DNA of 62,274 bases from Clostridia bacterium (GCA_017415805.1 JAFQEC010000011.1:1-62274), one strand, 5' to 3'; counted from the first letter of the stretch, positions 25,696-34,079 are shown. Translations and numbers: made by a program. Notes: generated by a model from the sequence alone, not told the origin.

Positions 25696-25731
25696 AACAC
25701 AAAAAAGCCCCCCGTGTGGGGGCTTTTTTGT
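25676..25731 (+). repeat. 56-bp direct repeat, copy 1 (ssrA 3' end plus terminator)
   Basis: From the second half of the tmRNA T-loop through CCA and the terminator stem AAAAAAGCCCCC / GGGGGCTTTTTT. Identical base for base to 25847-25902. Confidence 0.95.
25701..25731 (+). terminator. Terminator of ssrA
   Basis: AAAAAAGCCCCC and GGGGGCTTTTTT around a CGTGT loop; a T run follows. Confidence 0.93.
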
Positions 25732-25846
25732 TTTTGGCGTGCTCGGGGGGCGCGAGAAATCCTGCGGAAGATTCCAAGAGAGCAAACGGGCTGAAGATGC
25801 ACAGAGAATCTTCAAGGCAACGCGCGGTGCGCGTTGGTAGAGTTCT
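25732..25846 (+). repeat. RNA-gene-linked repeat unit A (spacer between the two ssrA 3' ends)
   Basis: Contains the 19-nt module GAGAAATCCTGCGGAAGAT (25754-25772), GAGCAAACGGG (25779), ATCTTCAAG (25808-25816), the hairpin CAACGCGC-GGT-GCGCGTTG, and the T-arm-like start GTTCTGATTC (25842). The 19-nt module, ATCTTCAAG and GTTCTGAnTC recur in the same order, read along the RNA strand, downstream of tRNA-Ala (30680-30845). Confidence 0.8.
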
Positions 25847-25902
25847 GATTCTCCTCGGGTCCACCAAACACAAAAAAGCCCCCCGTGTGGGGGCTTTTTT
25901 GT
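25847..25902 (+). repeat. 56-bp direct repeat, copy 2
   Basis: Second copy of the ssrA 3' end with CCA and terminator. It now also acts as a bidirectional terminator for the minus-strand purine permease gene that ends at 25910. Confidence 0.95.
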
Positions 25903-25909
25903 GTTTGAA

Positions 25910-27394
25910 TCAGAACAGCGTTGCGGGAACGAAGAAGTAAACGGCGAAGAGTGCAGACACCACGATCGCAACGATCGAAACGTTCCAAGTGGGCTTCTCG
26001 GTCTTCTTGACCGATGCCACGATCAGCTCCACGAGGTACGCAAGAGCCGACATAATGGTGTAGGAGAGCAGGCCGATACCGATGCCCTTGGTGATCGAGT
26101 AGGACAGCACCATGACCGAGATCGTCAAGAACGCAGAGGTTGCGTTGATCGCAGTGCTGAAATCCACACTCTTGATGTTGTGCTTCATCATCAGAACGCC
26201 CACGTAGATCAGCGCAGCTGCGGTCGCAGCGGAGGGGATCATCGCGAACATTGGCATTGCAAAAATGGCAAGCAGGAACATACAAGCGGTGGTGAAGGCC
26301 GTAAGACCCGTTCTGCCGCCTGCGGAAACGCCTGCACCCGACTCCACGAAGGTGGTGACGGTGGAGGTGCCGAGCATAGAGCCCGCGCAGGTCGCGATTG
26401 CATCGGACATCATAATCTTACCGTAGTTGTGGGGCTTGTTGTTTTCGTCGGAGAGGATGCGGTTACCGCCGCAGCAGCCCACGATCGTGCCCATCGTATC
26501 GAACATATCGATCATGCACATCGTGATGATCAGCATGATCACGGTAAAGAGAGAGCCTGCGGGGAAGCCGGTGGAGAATACGTCGGTGAAGGAGCCGAAT
26601 ACGCTGTTCTCGCCAACGGTAAAGAAGTTTGCAAGGTTCTCCCAGAATTTCCAAGAAACGCCCTCGGAGCCGGTGATGACCTTGACATTGGTCACGCCGA
26701 AGGGAATGCCGACAACGGTCGCACCGAGGATGCCGAGGATCACGGAGCCCTTGACATTGAGCTTATCCAGAATTGCGATGAGGAACAGGCCGATCAATGC
26801 AACAACAGCAGTCTTGCAGGTATCCCAATTGGTGAAGTCTGCAAGAGCGACCTGCGTGTACTGATTGGCAACGATGACCTGTGCGTTCTGGAAGCCGATA
26901 TAGGCAATGAACAAGCCGATGCCGACCGAGATCGCGCTGCGTATCGAAACGGGCATACCGTCAAATACCAGCTCACGAACGGTCTTTCCTTTGATCGAGA
27001 TCAGGGAGAGCAGAAGGAAGATGATACCCGAAATCAGCACCATCATAAACGCCTGACCGACCGTAAACTCAAACACGTAAACGCTGTAAGCGCCGACGCC
27101 GCCGCCGATGATCGTACCGAGCAGCGAGTTCAAACCCATACCCGACGCTTGTGCCAGCGGCATCTTGGCAAGGAAGGCCATCAGCAGTGTGCCGATGATC
27201 GCGCCAAACGCTGTGGCGATGAACAGGGAGGACCATCTGGGGTCTGATGTGCTCGCGTACAGGATCTGGTTGGGGTTGACCGTCAAAATGTAGGCCATTG
27301 CAAGGAACGTAACGATGCCCGCAATGATCTCGGTTTTGACGCTTGTCTTCTTGGCGAGGGGGTCGAAGCCAAGAAGCTTGGAAAACTTGTTCAT
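25910..27394 (-). CDS. pbuG: NCS2-family purine permease (AzgA/PbuG-like)
   Basis: 494-residue membrane transporter for hypoxanthine/guanine or adenine (AzgA branch of NCS2). Hallmarks are KTEIIAGIVTFLAMAYILTVNPNQIL at the N-terminus, AQASGMGLNSLLGTIIG, DMFDTMGTIVGCCG, MLGTSTVTTFVESGAGVSAGGRTGLTA and repeated gly-rich helices, about 12-14 membrane segments. Start is ATG 27394, after ACGGAGAATGCT. A consensus promoter lies 55 bp upstream and leaves no room for a purine riboswitch, although such genes often have one. The exact base cannot be decided from sequence. Confidence 0.93.
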   Translation of the reverse strand: MNKFSKLLGFDPLAKKTSVKTEIIAGIVTFLAMAYILTVNPNQILYASTSDPRWSSLFIATAFGAIIGTLLMAFLAKMPLAQASGMGLNSLLGTIIGGGVGAYSVYVFEFTVGQAFMMVLISGIIFLLLSLISIKGKTVRELVFDGMPVSIRSAISVGIGLFIAYIGFQNAQVIVANQYTQVALADFTNWDTCKTAVVALIGLFLIAILDKLNVKGSVILGILGATVVGIPFGVTNVKVITGSEGVSWKFWENLANFFTVGENSVFGSFTDVFSTGFPAGSLFTVIMLIITMCMIDMFDTMGTIVGCCGGNRILSDENNKPHNYGKIMMSDAIATCAGSMLGTSTVTTFVESGAGVSAGGRTGLTAFTTACMFLLAIFAMPMFAMIPSAATAAALIYVGVLMMKHNIKSVDFSTAINATSAFLTISVMVLSYSITKGIGIGLLSYTIMSALAYLVELIVASVKKTEKPTWNVSIVAIVVSALFAVYFFVPATLF

Positions 27395-27448
27395 AGCATT
27401 CTCCGTTTCTTTTTGTATTCGTCGATCGATTGCCCGATGACTATCCTT

Positions 27449-27477
27449 ATTATATCATTCGCTTTTCGATGTGTCAA
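27449..27477 (-). promoter_or_regulatory. Sigma-A promoter of the purine permease
   Basis: On the minus strand TTGACA and TATAAT, spacer 17, full consensus. Confidence 0.9.
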
Positions 27478-27555
27478 TGCAACAAAACAAAAAAACTTCA
27501 CAAAACCGACACATTTTTGTATGTAGTGACAATCGGTAAAACTCCACTCAAGCAG

Positions 27556-27584
27556 TTGACTTTATGCGTGGAGTGTGATACAAT
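27556..27584 (+). promoter_or_regulatory. Sigma-A promoter of the NSS transporter
   Basis: TTGACT (27556) and TACAAT (27579), spacer 17. Diverges from the pbuG promoter. Confidence 0.82.
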
Positions 27585-27615
27585 AATCGGTAAGAAAAAA
27601 GAAAAGGACGTTACT

Positions 27616-28983
27616 ATGGCAAATCGTGAAAAATTCAAATCCAACCTCGGCTTTATTTTGGTGAGCGCGGGGTGTGCCATCGGCATCGGCAACGTGTGGA
27701 AGTTCCCGTATGTGACGGGGGCGAACGGCGGCGGTGCGTTTGTGCTGTTTTATCTGTTGTTCCTGTTCATCATGGGCGTGCCCGTGCTGACCATGGAGTT
27801 CGCCGTGGGACGTGCGAGCCGTCAGGGCGCGGTGGGGAGCTATCGCGCACTCGAAAAGCCGGGGCATAAATGGCACATCCACGGATGGTTCTGCATCCTT
27901 GGCTGCTATCTGCTGATGATGTATTACACCACGGTTGCGGGCTGGATGTTCGGCTATTTTGTCAAGTTTCTCACAGGTCGCTTTGTTGGTGTGAGTTCGG
28001 ATGCGGTCGGCAGCGTGTTTTCCGAAATGCTGGCAAGCCCATGGGAGATGATCCTTTGGATGGCAATTATTACGGTCGCAGGCTTTCTTGTTTGCAGCTT
28101 CGGGGTGCAAAAGGGACTGGAGCGCATTTCCAAATGGATGATGCTCGGACTCCTTGTGCTGATCGTGGTGCTTGCGGTAAACAGCTGTACGCTGGACGGA
28201 GCAGGGGAGGGCATCAAGTTCTATCTGCTGCCCGATTTTGAGCGTGCGTGGGATCAGGGGCTTTGGAACGTGATCACTGCGGCCATGAATCAGGCCTTCT
28301 TTACCTTAAGTCTCGGTATTGCTTCCATGGAGATCTTCGGCAGCTACATGTCCCGTGAGCACACACTGCTTGGCGAGTCGGTGCGTATTTGCAGTCTGGA
28401 TACCTTTGTCGCGCTGATGTCGGGGCTGATCATTTTCCCCGCCTGCTTCTCCTTCGGTGTTCAGCCGGACGCAGGCCCTTCGCTGATCTTCATTACGCTG
28501 CCCCGTGTCTTTGCCAACATGGCGGGCGGTCGACTCTGGGGAACGCTGTTCTTCCTCTTTATGTCCTTCGCCAGCTTTACCACCATCATTGCCGTATTCC
28601 AAAATCTCATTGCCGCAACCGAGGAGAATTTGCGTCTTTCCAAGATCAAATCGGTCGTGGTCAACGCCGTCTTTATCCTTGTGGCCAGCCTGCCGTGCAT
28701 CCTCGGCTACAACGTCTGGAGCGACGTCAAGCTGATCGGCGGCAGAGATATTCTGGATACCGAGGATTTCATCGTCAGCAACCTGCTCTTGCCCCTTGGC
28801 GCGCTGATCTATCTGTTGTTCTGCGTGACCCGCTGGGGCTGGGGCTTTGACAATTATTTGGAGGAATGTAATACGGGCAAGGGCTTGAAAATGCCCCGCG
28901 CCCTGCGCCACTATTTCCGCTTTGTGCTCCCTATTTTGATCCTGATCATTTTGGTTGGCGGCCTGATTCCAAAAAAAATCTGA
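27616..28983 (+). CDS. Sodium-dependent transporter, NSS (SNF) family
   Basis: 455-residue LeuT/MhsT-type sodium symporter, probably for an amino acid. TM1 has the unwound motif SAGCAIGIGNVWKFPYVTGANGGGAFVL, followed by VPVLTMEFAVGRASRQGAVGSY, YYTTVAGWMFGYF, and AFFTLSLGIASMEIFGSYM around the TM6 region. Start ATG 27616 follows AAAAGGACGTTACT; the open frame continues upstream through the promoter but those codons are not coding. Monocistronic: guaB downstream has its own promoter. No gene around it suggests the substrate. Confidence 0.92.
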   Translation: MANREKFKSNLGFILVSAGCAIGIGNVWKFPYVTGANGGGAFVLFYLLFLFIMGVPVLTMEFAVGRASRQGAVGSYRALEKPGHKWHIHGWFCILGCYLLMMYYTTVAGWMFGYFVKFLTGRFVGVSSDAVGSVFSEMLASPWEMILWMAIITVAGFLVCSFGVQKGLERISKWMMLGLLVLIVVLAVNSCTLDGAGEGIKFYLLPDFERAWDQGLWNVITAAMNQAFFTLSLGIASMEIFGSYMSREHTLLGESVRICSLDTFVALMSGLIIFPACFSFGVQPDAGPSLIFITLPRVFANMAGGRLWGTLFFLFMSFASFTTIIAVFQNLIAATEENLRLSKIKSVVVNAVFILVASLPCILGYNVWSDVKLIGGRDILDTEDFIVSNLLLPLGALIYLLFCVTRWGWGFDNYLEECNTGKGLKMPRALRHYFRFVLPILILIILVGGLIPKKI

Positions 28984-29000
28984 CAATTTTCATCACCCTC

Positions 29001-29029
29001 TTGCAAAATCAAAAAAATTGTAGTATAAT
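29001..29029 (+). promoter_or_regulatory. Sigma-A promoter of guaB
   Basis: TTGCAA (29001) and TATAAT (29024), spacer 17. Confidence 0.82.
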
Positions 29030-29069
29030 AAATCAAATATTTTGATAAATCCGAAAAGGAGACCGATTT

Positions 29070-30572
29070 ATGGCAACTTATTACTCCGAGCCCTCGCATA
29101 CCTTTAACGAATATCTGCTGGTTCCGGGCTATTCCTCGAGTGAATGCATTCCCTCGAATGTGTCGTTGCGTACGCCTCTCGTGCGTTACCGCCGCGGCGA
29201 GGAGCCCGCGCTTTCGATGAATATTCCGCTGGTCTCGGCCATCATGCAGTCGGTCTCGGGCGACCGCCTTGCCGTTGCGCTGGCACAGGAGGGCGGTGTC
29301 TCCTTCATTTACGGCTCGCAGAGCATTGAGGACGAGGCGGCCATGGTCGCCAAGGTCAAGGGCTATAAGGCAGGCTTTGTGCGCAGCGATTCCAATCTGC
29401 GCCCCGATCAGACCCTTGCCGACGTGCTGGAGCTCAAGGCGCAAAGCGGACACTCCACCGTTGCCATCACCGAGGACGGTACGCCCAACGGCAAGCTGCT
29501 AGGCATCGTAACGGGTCGCGATTACCGCATCAGTCGCATGGAGATGAGCGACAAGATCGCCACCTTCATGACTCCTCTGGAAAAGCTCATTACCGCGCCC
29601 GAGGGCACCACGCTCAAGGAAGCAAACGATATTATTTGGGAGAACAAGCTCAACTCGCTGCCCATCGTCTCCAAGGACGGCAAGCTGTGCTATTTCGTGT
29701 TCCGCAAGGACTACGACCAGCACAAGAAGAATCCCATGGAGCTGCTGGATGACCAAAAGCGTTACATCGTGGGCGCGGGCATCAATACCCGTGACTATGC
29801 AGAGCGCGTGCCCGCACTTGTTGAGGCAGGCGCAGACGTGCTGTGCATCGACTCCTCGGAGGGCTATTCCGAGTGGCAGAAGCGCACCATCGCCTTCGTT
29901 CGTGAGAAGTACGGCGAGAGCGTGAAGGTCGGCGCAGGTAACGTCGTGGACGGTGAGGGCTTCCGTTTCCTTGCCGATTGCGGCGCGGATTTCATCAAGG
30001 TCGGTATCGGCGGCGGCTCGATCTGCATCACCCGTGAGACCAAGGGCATCGGCCGCGGACAGGCCACTGCCTTGATCGACGTTTGCAAGGCACGCGACGA
30101 ATATTTTGCAGAAACAGGCATCTACGTTCCCGTCTGCTCGGACGGCGGCATCGTGCACGATCACCACATGACGCTGGCACTTGCGATGGGTGCGGATTTC
30201 ATTATGCTGGGTCGCTATTTCGCACGCTTTGACGAGAGCCCCACGGCCAAGGTCAACGTCAACGGCACGCTGATGAAGGAGTACTGGGGTGAGGGTAGCA
30301 ACCGCGCTCGCAACTGGCAGCGCTACGACCTTGGCGGTAACGCCAAGCTCTCGTTTGAGGAGGGTGTGGATTCCTACGTGCCCTACGCAGGTAAGCTGTC
30401 CGACAACGTGCAGCAAAGCCTTGCCAAGGTGCGCTCCACCATGTGCAACTGCGGCGCACTTTCGATCCCCGAGCTGCAACAGAAGGCTAAGCTCACGCTG
30501 GTCTCCTCGGTGAGCATCATCGAGGGCGGCGCGCACGACGTGCTGCTCAAATCTGCCAACAAGCAGGTGTAA
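29070..30572 (+). CDS. guaB: IMP dehydrogenase, Tritrichomonas-like type
   Basis: Oxidises IMP to XMP with NAD, the committed step to guanine nucleotides. 500 residues. The catalytic loop [20 protein letters not shown] puts cysteine at residue 319, and the flap arginine-tyrosine in NWQRYDLGG at 418-419. These are the numbers known for the Tritrichomonas foetus enzyme, and long stretches ([59 protein letters not shown]) resemble it closely from memory. A CBS pair occupies about 100-220. Typical bacterial GuaB has GSICTTR and a different flap region. Start ATG 29070 after AAAAGGAGACCGATTT. Confidence 0.95.
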   Translation: MATYYSEPSHTFNEYLLVPGYSSSECIPSNVSLRTPLVRYRRGEEPALSMNIPLVSAIMQSVSGDRLAVALAQEGGVSFIYGSQSIEDEAAMVAKVKGYKAGFVRSDSNLRPDQTLADVLELKAQSGHSTVAITEDGTPNGKLLGIVTGRDYRISRMEMSDKIATFMTPLEKLITAPEGTTLKEANDIIWENKLNSLPIVSKDGKLCYFVFRKDYDQHKKNPMELLDDQKRYIVGAGINTRDYAERVPALVEAGADVLCIDSSEGYSEWQKRTIAFVREKYGESVKVGAGNVVDGEGFRFLADCGADFIKVGIGGGSICITRETKGIGRGQATALIDVCKARDEYFAETGIYVPVCSDGGIVHDHHMTLALAMGADFIMLGRYFARFDESPTAKVNVNGTLMKEYWGEGSNRARNWQRYDLGGNAKLSFEEGVDSYVPYAGKLSDNVQQSLAKVRSTMCNCGALSIPELQQKAKLTLVSSVSIIEGGAHDVLLKSANKQV

Positions 30573-30582
30573 AGAAAATACG

Positions 30583-30622
30583 AAAAGAAGCCGCACTCCC
30601 GATTGGGAGTGAGGCTTTTTTG
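30583..30622 (+). terminator. Terminator of guaB
   Basis: AAGCC-gc-ACTCCC-GATT-GGGAGT-ga-GGCTT followed by a T run. Confidence 0.85.
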
Positions 30623-30679
30623 GGAGTGTAAAATTAGGTACAAAATTAGGTACAAAAAAATAATTTTGTTGATTTTTGG

Positions 30680-30845
30680 AGCAAACGGGGATTCAGAACC
30701 CCGCAGGCGCGCGCCAAAGCCGCGCGGCTGCTTGAAGATGCTTCAAACTGCATCAAACCCTTGTAAAATCGCGCAAACAAAGCATTTTTCGCCTTCGCCT
30801 TGCTCGCAAGGCGGCCATTCTGCATCTTCCGCAGGATTTCTCCCA
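30680..30845 (-). repeat. RNA-gene-linked repeat unit B (downstream of tRNA-Ala)
   Basis: Read on the tRNA strand: GAGAAATCCTGCGGAAGAT (30842-30824), about 85 bp of spacer, ATCTTCAAG (30739-30731), a GC-rich hairpin region (GCCGCGCGGC), then a T-arm-like GGGGTTCTGAATCCCC (30702-30687) and GTTTGCTCC. The order matches unit A after ssrA, with a longer middle. Confidence 0.78.
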
Positions 30846-30911
30846 CCCCTATGCTCCACCAAGCAAAAAGACCGCCTTTTGGCGGTCTTTTTGCTTGGTG
30901 GAGCATAGGGG
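30846..30911. repeat. 31-bp perfect inverted repeat covering the tRNA-Ala 3' end
   Basis: Arms 30846-30876 and 30881-30911 around a TTTT centre. The right arm is the last 16 tRNA bases including CCA plus the terminator arm (AGCAAAAAGACCGCC on the tRNA strand). The left arm is an exact inverted copy. The inner part is the tRNA terminator. Confidence 0.95.
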
Positions 30912-30971
30912 ATTCGAACCCCTGACCCCAACACTGCCAGTGTTGTGCGCTCCCAACTGCGCTAATGCCCC
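30896..30971 (-). tRNA. tRNA-Ala (anticodon GGC)
   Basis: 76 nt with encoded CCA. Acceptor GGGGCAT pairs with ATGCTCC (one G-T). D-arm GCGC-AGTTGGGA-GCGC; anticodon stem CAACA / TGTTG with loop CTGGCAG giving anticodon GGC; T-arm CAGGGGTTCGAATCCCCT. It is transcribed alone from a consensus promoter on the minus strand. Confidence 0.96.
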
Positions 30972-30989
30972 ATGTTCTCAACGAACGCT

Positions 30990-31018
30990 ATTATAGCAGA
31001 TTTTTGGCGGCTTGTCAA
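30990..31018 (-). promoter_or_regulatory. Sigma-A promoter of tRNA-Ala
   Basis: On the minus strand TTGACA and TATAAT, spacer 17, perfect consensus. Confidence 0.92.
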
Positions 31019-31109
31019 TAGCCTTTTGAAAAAAATAGGGCGGTGCGAATTTTTACAGGTTTGCGACAGAGATGTTTCGCCTTTTTCACGCAAAAAGCAA
31101 ATCTTCTCG

Positions 31110-31138
31110 TTGACGCGGAACGGGCTTTGTGATACAAT
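31110..31138 (+). promoter_or_regulatory. Sigma-A promoter of topB
   Basis: TTGACG (31110) and TACAAT (31133), spacer 17. Confidence 0.83.
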
Positions 31139-31167
31139 AAAAGATAAGTTTGAAGGGAGGTGAAGCC

Positions 31168-33279
31168 ATGCTTTTGATCATTGCCGAGAAGCCGAGCCTT
31201 GCACGCAACATTGTGGCGGGCATCGGGCAAATGGCACGGCGTGACGGCTATTATGAGGGCTGCGGGTATTTGGTGACGTGGGCCTTTGGCCACCTCTTTT
31301 CGCTGGTGGATATCGAGGCGTACAGCGGCACCTCGGCCGAGGGGGCACGCTGGAGCATGGAAAATCTCCCCTGCATTCCGCAGGAGTTTCGCTTTGAGTT
31401 GCGCCGCAACGCAGACAAAAAGACCGTGGATGCGGGCGTGAAGAAGCAGTTTCACGTGATCTCGGAGCTTTGCAACCGTCCCGACGTCGAGGCCATCGTC
31501 AATGCGGGAGACGCCGACCGCGAGGGGGAGATCATCGTGCGGCTTTGCGTACAGCACGCACTGAAGAGCGAAAAGCCGCAAAAGCGTCTGTGGCTGCCCG
31601 ATCAGACTCCCGAGACCGTGCGTGAGGCGCTGGCCAATCTCGGCGATGCGTCTGCGTATCAGAATCTTGCCAACGAGGGGCTTGCGCGCACCTACATCGA
31701 CTGGCTGTACGGCGTGAATCTCACGCGCTACGCAACGCTCAAATGCGGCTCGCTTTTGCGCGTGGGCCGTGTGATCATCCCCATTGTGCGTGCGATCTAC
31801 GAGCGCGACATGGCCATCCGCAATTTCGTGCCCGGGAAATATTTGGCCCTAGTGAGCAAGGAAGAAACGAACGGCGAGGTCGTGGAGCTTACAAGCAAGC
31901 AAAAGCTTGACGGCAAGGATCGCGCCAAGGCAGAGGCGGCTTGTGCCGCCTATAATGCGGCAGGGGCGGTGGTCAGTGCGGTCAAGCGCAAGAAGGACAC
32001 GCTCCACCCGGGCAAGCTGTTTTCGCTTTCCAAGCTGCAAAATCTGCTTGGTAAGAAATACAAGATGTCGATGGGAGACAGCCTGGAGATCATCCAAGGC
32101 CTGTACGAGAAGGGGTATCTGACCTATCCGCGTACCAACTCCGAGTATCTGGCCACCGCCGAGAAGGATAAAATGCGCCGCATCCTCGGCGAGTGTAAAA
32201 AAATCGGTTATCCCGTCACCTTCAAGGATTCGCCCAAGATCTTTGACGACAGCAAGATCGAGTCGCACTCGGCGCTCACGCCCACCTATAGGATCCCCAA
32301 AAAAGGCGATCTGACCGAGCGCGAGAATCAGGTCTATGCCACGGTGTTCCGCCGCTTTGTGGCGGTCTTTTGTGCCGAGCCCTGTACGGCCGAGCGCACC
32401 GAGATCACCGTTCGCGTGGGCGAGCTGGAGGAATTCACCCTCAAGGGACTGGTGATCACCGAGCGCGGCTGGATGAAATACGACGATGCCACGCAAAAGG
32501 ACAAGGTGCTCCCCAAGCTCGCCAAGGGCGAGCGCGTGAATATCAATTTCACGCCTGTCGAAAAGGAGACCACACCCCCGAAGCACTACACCATCGAAAC
32601 GCTCAACAACTATCTCAAAAACCCCTTCCGCGAGGAAAAGGCCGCCGCCGAGGACGAGGTGGGCAGTGACGATGCCGCCGAGTACAAGGCCATCTTTGAG
32701 GGTCTGGAGCTTGGCACTGAGGCCACGCGCACGGGTATCATCGACAACGCGCGCAAGAGCCAGTATATCGCGCTCCAAAAGGACGTTTACACCATTTTGC
32801 CCGGTGGCGAATATCTCATGGAATCGCTCGACCGCTTGCAGATCCGCATGGACAAGTTCCGCACCAGCGAGCTCGGCAGGGCACTCAAAAAGGTGTTCCG
32901 CGGTGAAATGACGGTGGCACAAAGCGTCGCGCTGGCCGCCGACGAGGTGCGCGCCGTATTTGAAAAGAAGGAGCAGCCGCCCGAGGAGGATACCGACATC
33001 GGACTGTTTGGCGAGGAGGTCGGTGCCTGTCCGCTTTGCGGCAAGCCCGTTGTGCGCGGCAAGTTCAGCTACGGCTGCTCGGGCTACCGCGAGGGCTGTG
33101 ATTTCCGCGTCAATCTCTCGATCTGCGGCCGTGTGATCTCGGCCAACAATATGCGCCTGTTGCTTGCCAACGGCAGGACCGCAAAGATCCGCAATTTCGT
33201 CTCGCGCAAAAGCGGCAAGCCCTTTGACGGTGCGCTGCGCTTGGAGCAGGGAAAAGCAGTCTTTGATTTTTCGGATTGA
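31168..33279 (+). CDS. topB: DNA topoisomerase III (type IA)
   Basis: Type IA topoisomerase, 703 residues. The TOPRIM domain starts LLIIAEKPSLARNIV and contains NAGDADREGEIIVR near residue 115. The catalytic tyrosine is in YLTYPRTNSEYL, about residue 320. The C-terminus carries a zinc-ribbon-like CPLCGKPVVRGKFSYGCSGY near 620-640 and a short final domain. Start is ATG 31168 after GGGAGGTGAAGCC; a TTG 18 bp upstream is in frame but has no ribosome binding site. Chromosomal TopB helps decatenate and resolve recombination intermediates; related proteins also occur on conjugative elements, but no other mobility genes are nearby. Confidence 0.95.
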   Translation: MLLIIAEKPSLARNIVAGIGQMARRDGYYEGCGYLVTWAFGHLFSLVDIEAYSGTSAEGARWSMENLPCIPQEFRFELRRNADKKTVDAGVKKQFHVISELCNRPDVEAIVNAGDADREGEIIVRLCVQHALKSEKPQKRLWLPDQTPETVREALANLGDASAYQNLANEGLARTYIDWLYGVNLTRYATLKCGSLLRVGRVIIPIVRAIYERDMAIRNFVPGKYLALVSKEETNGEVVELTSKQKLDGKDRAKAEAACAAYNAAGAVVSAVKRKKDTLHPGKLFSLSKLQNLLGKKYKMSMGDSLEIIQGLYEKGYLTYPRTNSEYLATAEKDKMRRILGECKKIGYPVTFKDSPKIFDDSKIESHSALTPTYRIPKKGDLTERENQVYATVFRRFVAVFCAEPCTAERTEITVRVGELEEFTLKGLVITERGWMKYDDATQKDKVLPKLAKGERVNINFTPVEKETTPPKHYTIETLNNYLKNPFREEKAAAEDEVGSDDAAEYKAIFEGLELGTEATRTGIIDNARKSQYIALQKDVYTILPGGEYLMESLDRLQIRMDKFRTSELGRALKKVFRGEMTVAQSVALAADEVRAVFEKKEQPPEEDTDIGLFGEEVGACPLCGKPVVRGKFSYGCSGYREGCDFRVNLSICGRVISANNMRLLLANGRTAKIRNFVSRKSGKPFDGALRLEQGKAVFDFSD

Positions 33280-33329
33280 GGCTTGACCACGCTTTATAAT
33301 CAGACAAATCCAATTCGGGAGGGTTGCGT

Positions 33330-34037
33330 ATGCTTCTTTTTTATATTCGGCACGGCGAGCCGATCTATAAGCCCGACAGCCTGACCGCACGCGGCGAGGA
33401 GCAGGCACGGGCGCTGGTCTCGCGCATGGAGCGCGTTTGCCCCGACCGCATCTTTTCCTCAACGTCCACCCGTGCCATCCGCACGGCGATGCCCACGGCC
33501 GCGCATTTTCATCTGCCCATTCGCGCATTGAGCTGGTGTCACGAGAGCCTTGCGGCAAGGGAGTTTTTGATCGAGCAGGACGGGAAACGCAATTGGATCT
33601 TCTATTTGCCGCGGGAGAAGCAGATGCTGTGCTCCGAGGAGGTCCGTGCGCTTGGGAACGAGTGGTACCGCCATCCGTATTATGCAGGCAGGCGACACGA
33701 GCAAGGGATCTTGCGCGTGCGTCGCGAGACCGATGCGTTTTTGGCCGACCTCGGCTATCGGCACGATCATGCGCGGCATTGCTTTGTGGCCGAGCGTCCG
33801 AGTGACGAGCGTATCGCGCTGTTTGCACACGAGGGCTTTGGCGCACTCTTTTTGAGTGAGATCCTGGACATCCCGCTTCCGTATTTCGCGCCCCATTTTG
33901 GCATGGGACATTCGGGTATGACAGTCATTGATTTCAGGGGTGACGGTGCGGTGATTCCGCGTGTGTTGCAGCTCTCCAACGACTCGCACCTTTTTGCACA
34001 AGAGTTGGAGATCATTTATCAAGGACATTCCTTTTGA
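33330..34037 (+). CDS. Histidine phosphatase superfamily protein
   Basis: 235 residues of the phosphoglycerate-mutase-like branch. The catalytic RHG motif is at the N-terminus (LLFYIRHGEPIYKPDSLTARGEEQARAL), then IFSSTSTRAIRTAMPTAAHF, where the second conserved arginine sits, and a late histidine in ALFAHEGFGALFLSEIL that replaces the usual general-acid region. Start is ATG 33330 behind GGGAGGGTTGCGT; TTG 33324 is in frame but overlaps that site. The middle insert (about 75-130) is longer than in simple members. Substrate unknown. Terminator shared with rpe follows. Confidence 0.85.
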   Translation: MLLFYIRHGEPIYKPDSLTARGEEQARALVSRMERVCPDRIFSSTSTRAIRTAMPTAAHFHLPIRALSWCHESLAAREFLIEQDGKRNWIFYLPREKQMLCSEEVRALGNEWYRHPYYAGRRHEQGILRVRRETDAFLADLGYRHDHARHCFVAERPSDERIALFAHEGFGALFLSEILDIPLPYFAPHFGMGHSGMTVIDFRGDGAVIPRVLQLSNDSHLFAQELEIIYQGHSF

Positions 34038-34040
34038 AGG

Positions 34041-34079
34041 AAAAAGGGCTACTTGCCATCGGCAAGCAGCCCGTTTTCT
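34041..34079. terminator. Convergent terminator between the phosphatase gene and rpe
   Basis: GGGCT-a-CTTGCC-ATC-GGCAAG-c-AGCCC with an A run before and T run after. Confidence 0.88.

Larger units (their letters stand above)
30573..30895. other. Intergenic region guaB to tRNA-Ala
   Basis: 323 bp without a credible gene. It holds the guaB terminator, a tandem pair of AAAATTAGGTAC, the RNA-gene-linked repeat unit B, and half of a 31-bp inverted repeat. Open frames here are products of the repeat. Confidence 0.8.

Noticed and set aside
25616..25873. Minus-strand frames with VDPRRIELLSENLFTGP-type sequence over ssrA and the following repeat
   Set aside because: This is a well-known false protein made by reading the antisense of a tmRNA/tRNA 3' end; there is no ribosome binding site and the DNA is RNA gene plus terminator.
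27395..27448. Possible purine riboswitch before the NCS2 permease
   Set aside because: Only about 50 nt lie between the -10 and the start codon, and the conserved purine-aptamer loops are absent.
30646..30981. 111-codon minus-strand frame through tRNA-Ala and the repeat unit
   Set aside because: It starts inside the tRNA gene and runs through terminator and repeat; not a protein gene.
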